From an uncultured Treponema sp. (lineage in GTDB: Bacteria > Spirochaetota > Spirochaetia > Treponematales > Treponemataceae): a DNA stretch of 5,978 nt. Location of the stretch: the NCBI GenBank assembly GCA_945833725.1, contig CAMAFU010000122.1, positions 1 through 5,978 of the forward strand. The letters run 5' to 3'. Of this stretch, positions 5,701 through 5,978 are shown in pieces (the stretch's first letter is position 1; every line of letters starts with the position of its first letter). The notes under the pieces were generated by a model. It searched no databases, had not been told where the DNA came from, and saw only the letters and a list, made by a program, of their open reading frames with translations. A program made the translations under genes and the position numbers.

Positions 5701-5763
5701 AGTACCGCTAAAAATATCTTGTTAGCGGAAGGCTTTCAGTATTTTGCATATACTGATTCAGCC
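5701..5763 (-). promoter_or_regulatory. Two tandem hairpins in the leader of the DUF5666-like gene
   Basis: Read on the minus strand, the first hairpin pairs GGCT (5763-5760) with AGCC (5734-5731) and TCAGTAT (5756-5750) with ATACTGA (5742-5736), around a seven-base loop. The second pairs CCGCTAA (5728-5722) with TTAGCGG (5711-5705), around a ten-base loop, and ends six bases before the ribosome binding site. CCTT (5732-5729), just before the second hairpin, can extend it by pairing with AAGG (5700-5697) of the Shine-Dalgarno across a four-base bulge. That extension would use two C residues (5732 and 5731) also needed by the outer stem of the first hairpin. Both stems are also perfect DNA inverted repeats, so protein operators are an alternative. 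Confidence 0.5.
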
Positions 5764-5978
5764 AGTAAAAATAGATTAAAAAAGCTTGTGCTTTCTTTAT
5801 GGCGTTAATTTTATTGCCTGCATTAAATTTTATCATTAAAAAACACTATATTTTTTTTAAGAAAATGCCTTGGAAAACATAAGAATTTTCTTATTATCTA
5901 GCGATTATTTTTTATCATAACAACTAATAATGCGTTTGCGCTGGTGATTCTAGTGAAATTAAAAAAAAATCAATTTTT
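5764..5978. other. AT-rich intergenic end of the window with inverted repeats
   Basis: No gene can be supported here on either strand. The region should hold the promoter of the minus-strand gene, but the AT-richness gives several poor candidates. One is TTGTTA-17 bases-TAGATA on the minus strand at about 5921-5893; another is TTGATT with TAGAAT at the window end, spaced only 15. It holds two related inverted repeats: TAAGAAAAT (5858-5866) with ATTTTCTTA (5885-5893), and the compact palindrome TAAGAATTTTCTTA (5880-5893). A small stem AAAGC/GCTTT with a TTGT loop is at 5781-5794. Confidence 0.4.

Noticed and set aside
5480..5725. Plus-strand frame of 81 codons opposite the DUF5666-like gene
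   Set aside because: The minus-strand frame has a signal peptide, a perfect ribosome binding site and a domain pattern; the plus-strand frame has none of these.
5799..5882. A 27-codon plus-strand frame with a hydrophobic then basic peptide (begins MALILLPALN)
   Set aside because: It looks like a small membrane peptide, but there is no Shine-Dalgarno and no convincing promoter; such peptides arise easily in AT-rich DNA.

Overview
The window is a low-GC stretch (roughly 35-40% G+C by eye) with five complete genes and one probable gene tail. The set fits a spirochaete, most likely Treponema-like: a long Rho with a disordered N-terminal extension, a small bactofilin next to a secreted TPR protein, an MtaB-type tRNA methylthiotransferase, an HU protein, and a secreted DUF5666-like protein. 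This assignment rests on protein character and gene company, not on a database search.

Layout. Positions 1-60 may hold the end of an upstream plus-strand gene. Positions 61-373 are non-coding and carry a striking GC-rich, hairpin-dense island (171-300, about 55% G+C) between very AT-rich flanks. Next is rho (374-2134, +), then a 135-base spacer with a possible promoter and alternative hairpins. Then comes a tight plus-strand cluster: bactofilin (2270-2629), a secreted TPR protein (2631-3266, 1-base gap) and mtaB (3283-4704, 16-base gap). A 138-base spacer with a plausible promoter and a strong ribosome binding site leads into the HU gene (4843-5118). HU ends in a strong intrinsic terminator (5147-5198), which lies between it and a convergent minus-strand gene (5212-5688) for a small exported protein. 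That gene has a perfect ribosome binding site and an unusual two-hairpin leader. The last 215 bases (5764-5978) are AT-rich and hold no gene I can support.

How the genes relate. Rho (transcription termination), HU (nucleoid structure) and MtaB (tRNA position-37 modification) are housekeeping functions. Bactofilin and the TPR protein form a close pair that may act at the cell envelope or in cell shape; mtaB is probably co-transcribed with them. HU appears to be a single-gene transcription unit. The clearest candidates for undescribed biology are the GC-rich island before rho and the leader of the minus-strand exported protein, where one hairpin can be extended to cover half of the Shine-Dalgarno sequence in competition with a neighbouring hairpin. 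No mobile element, CRISPR array, rRNA or tRNA was seen.
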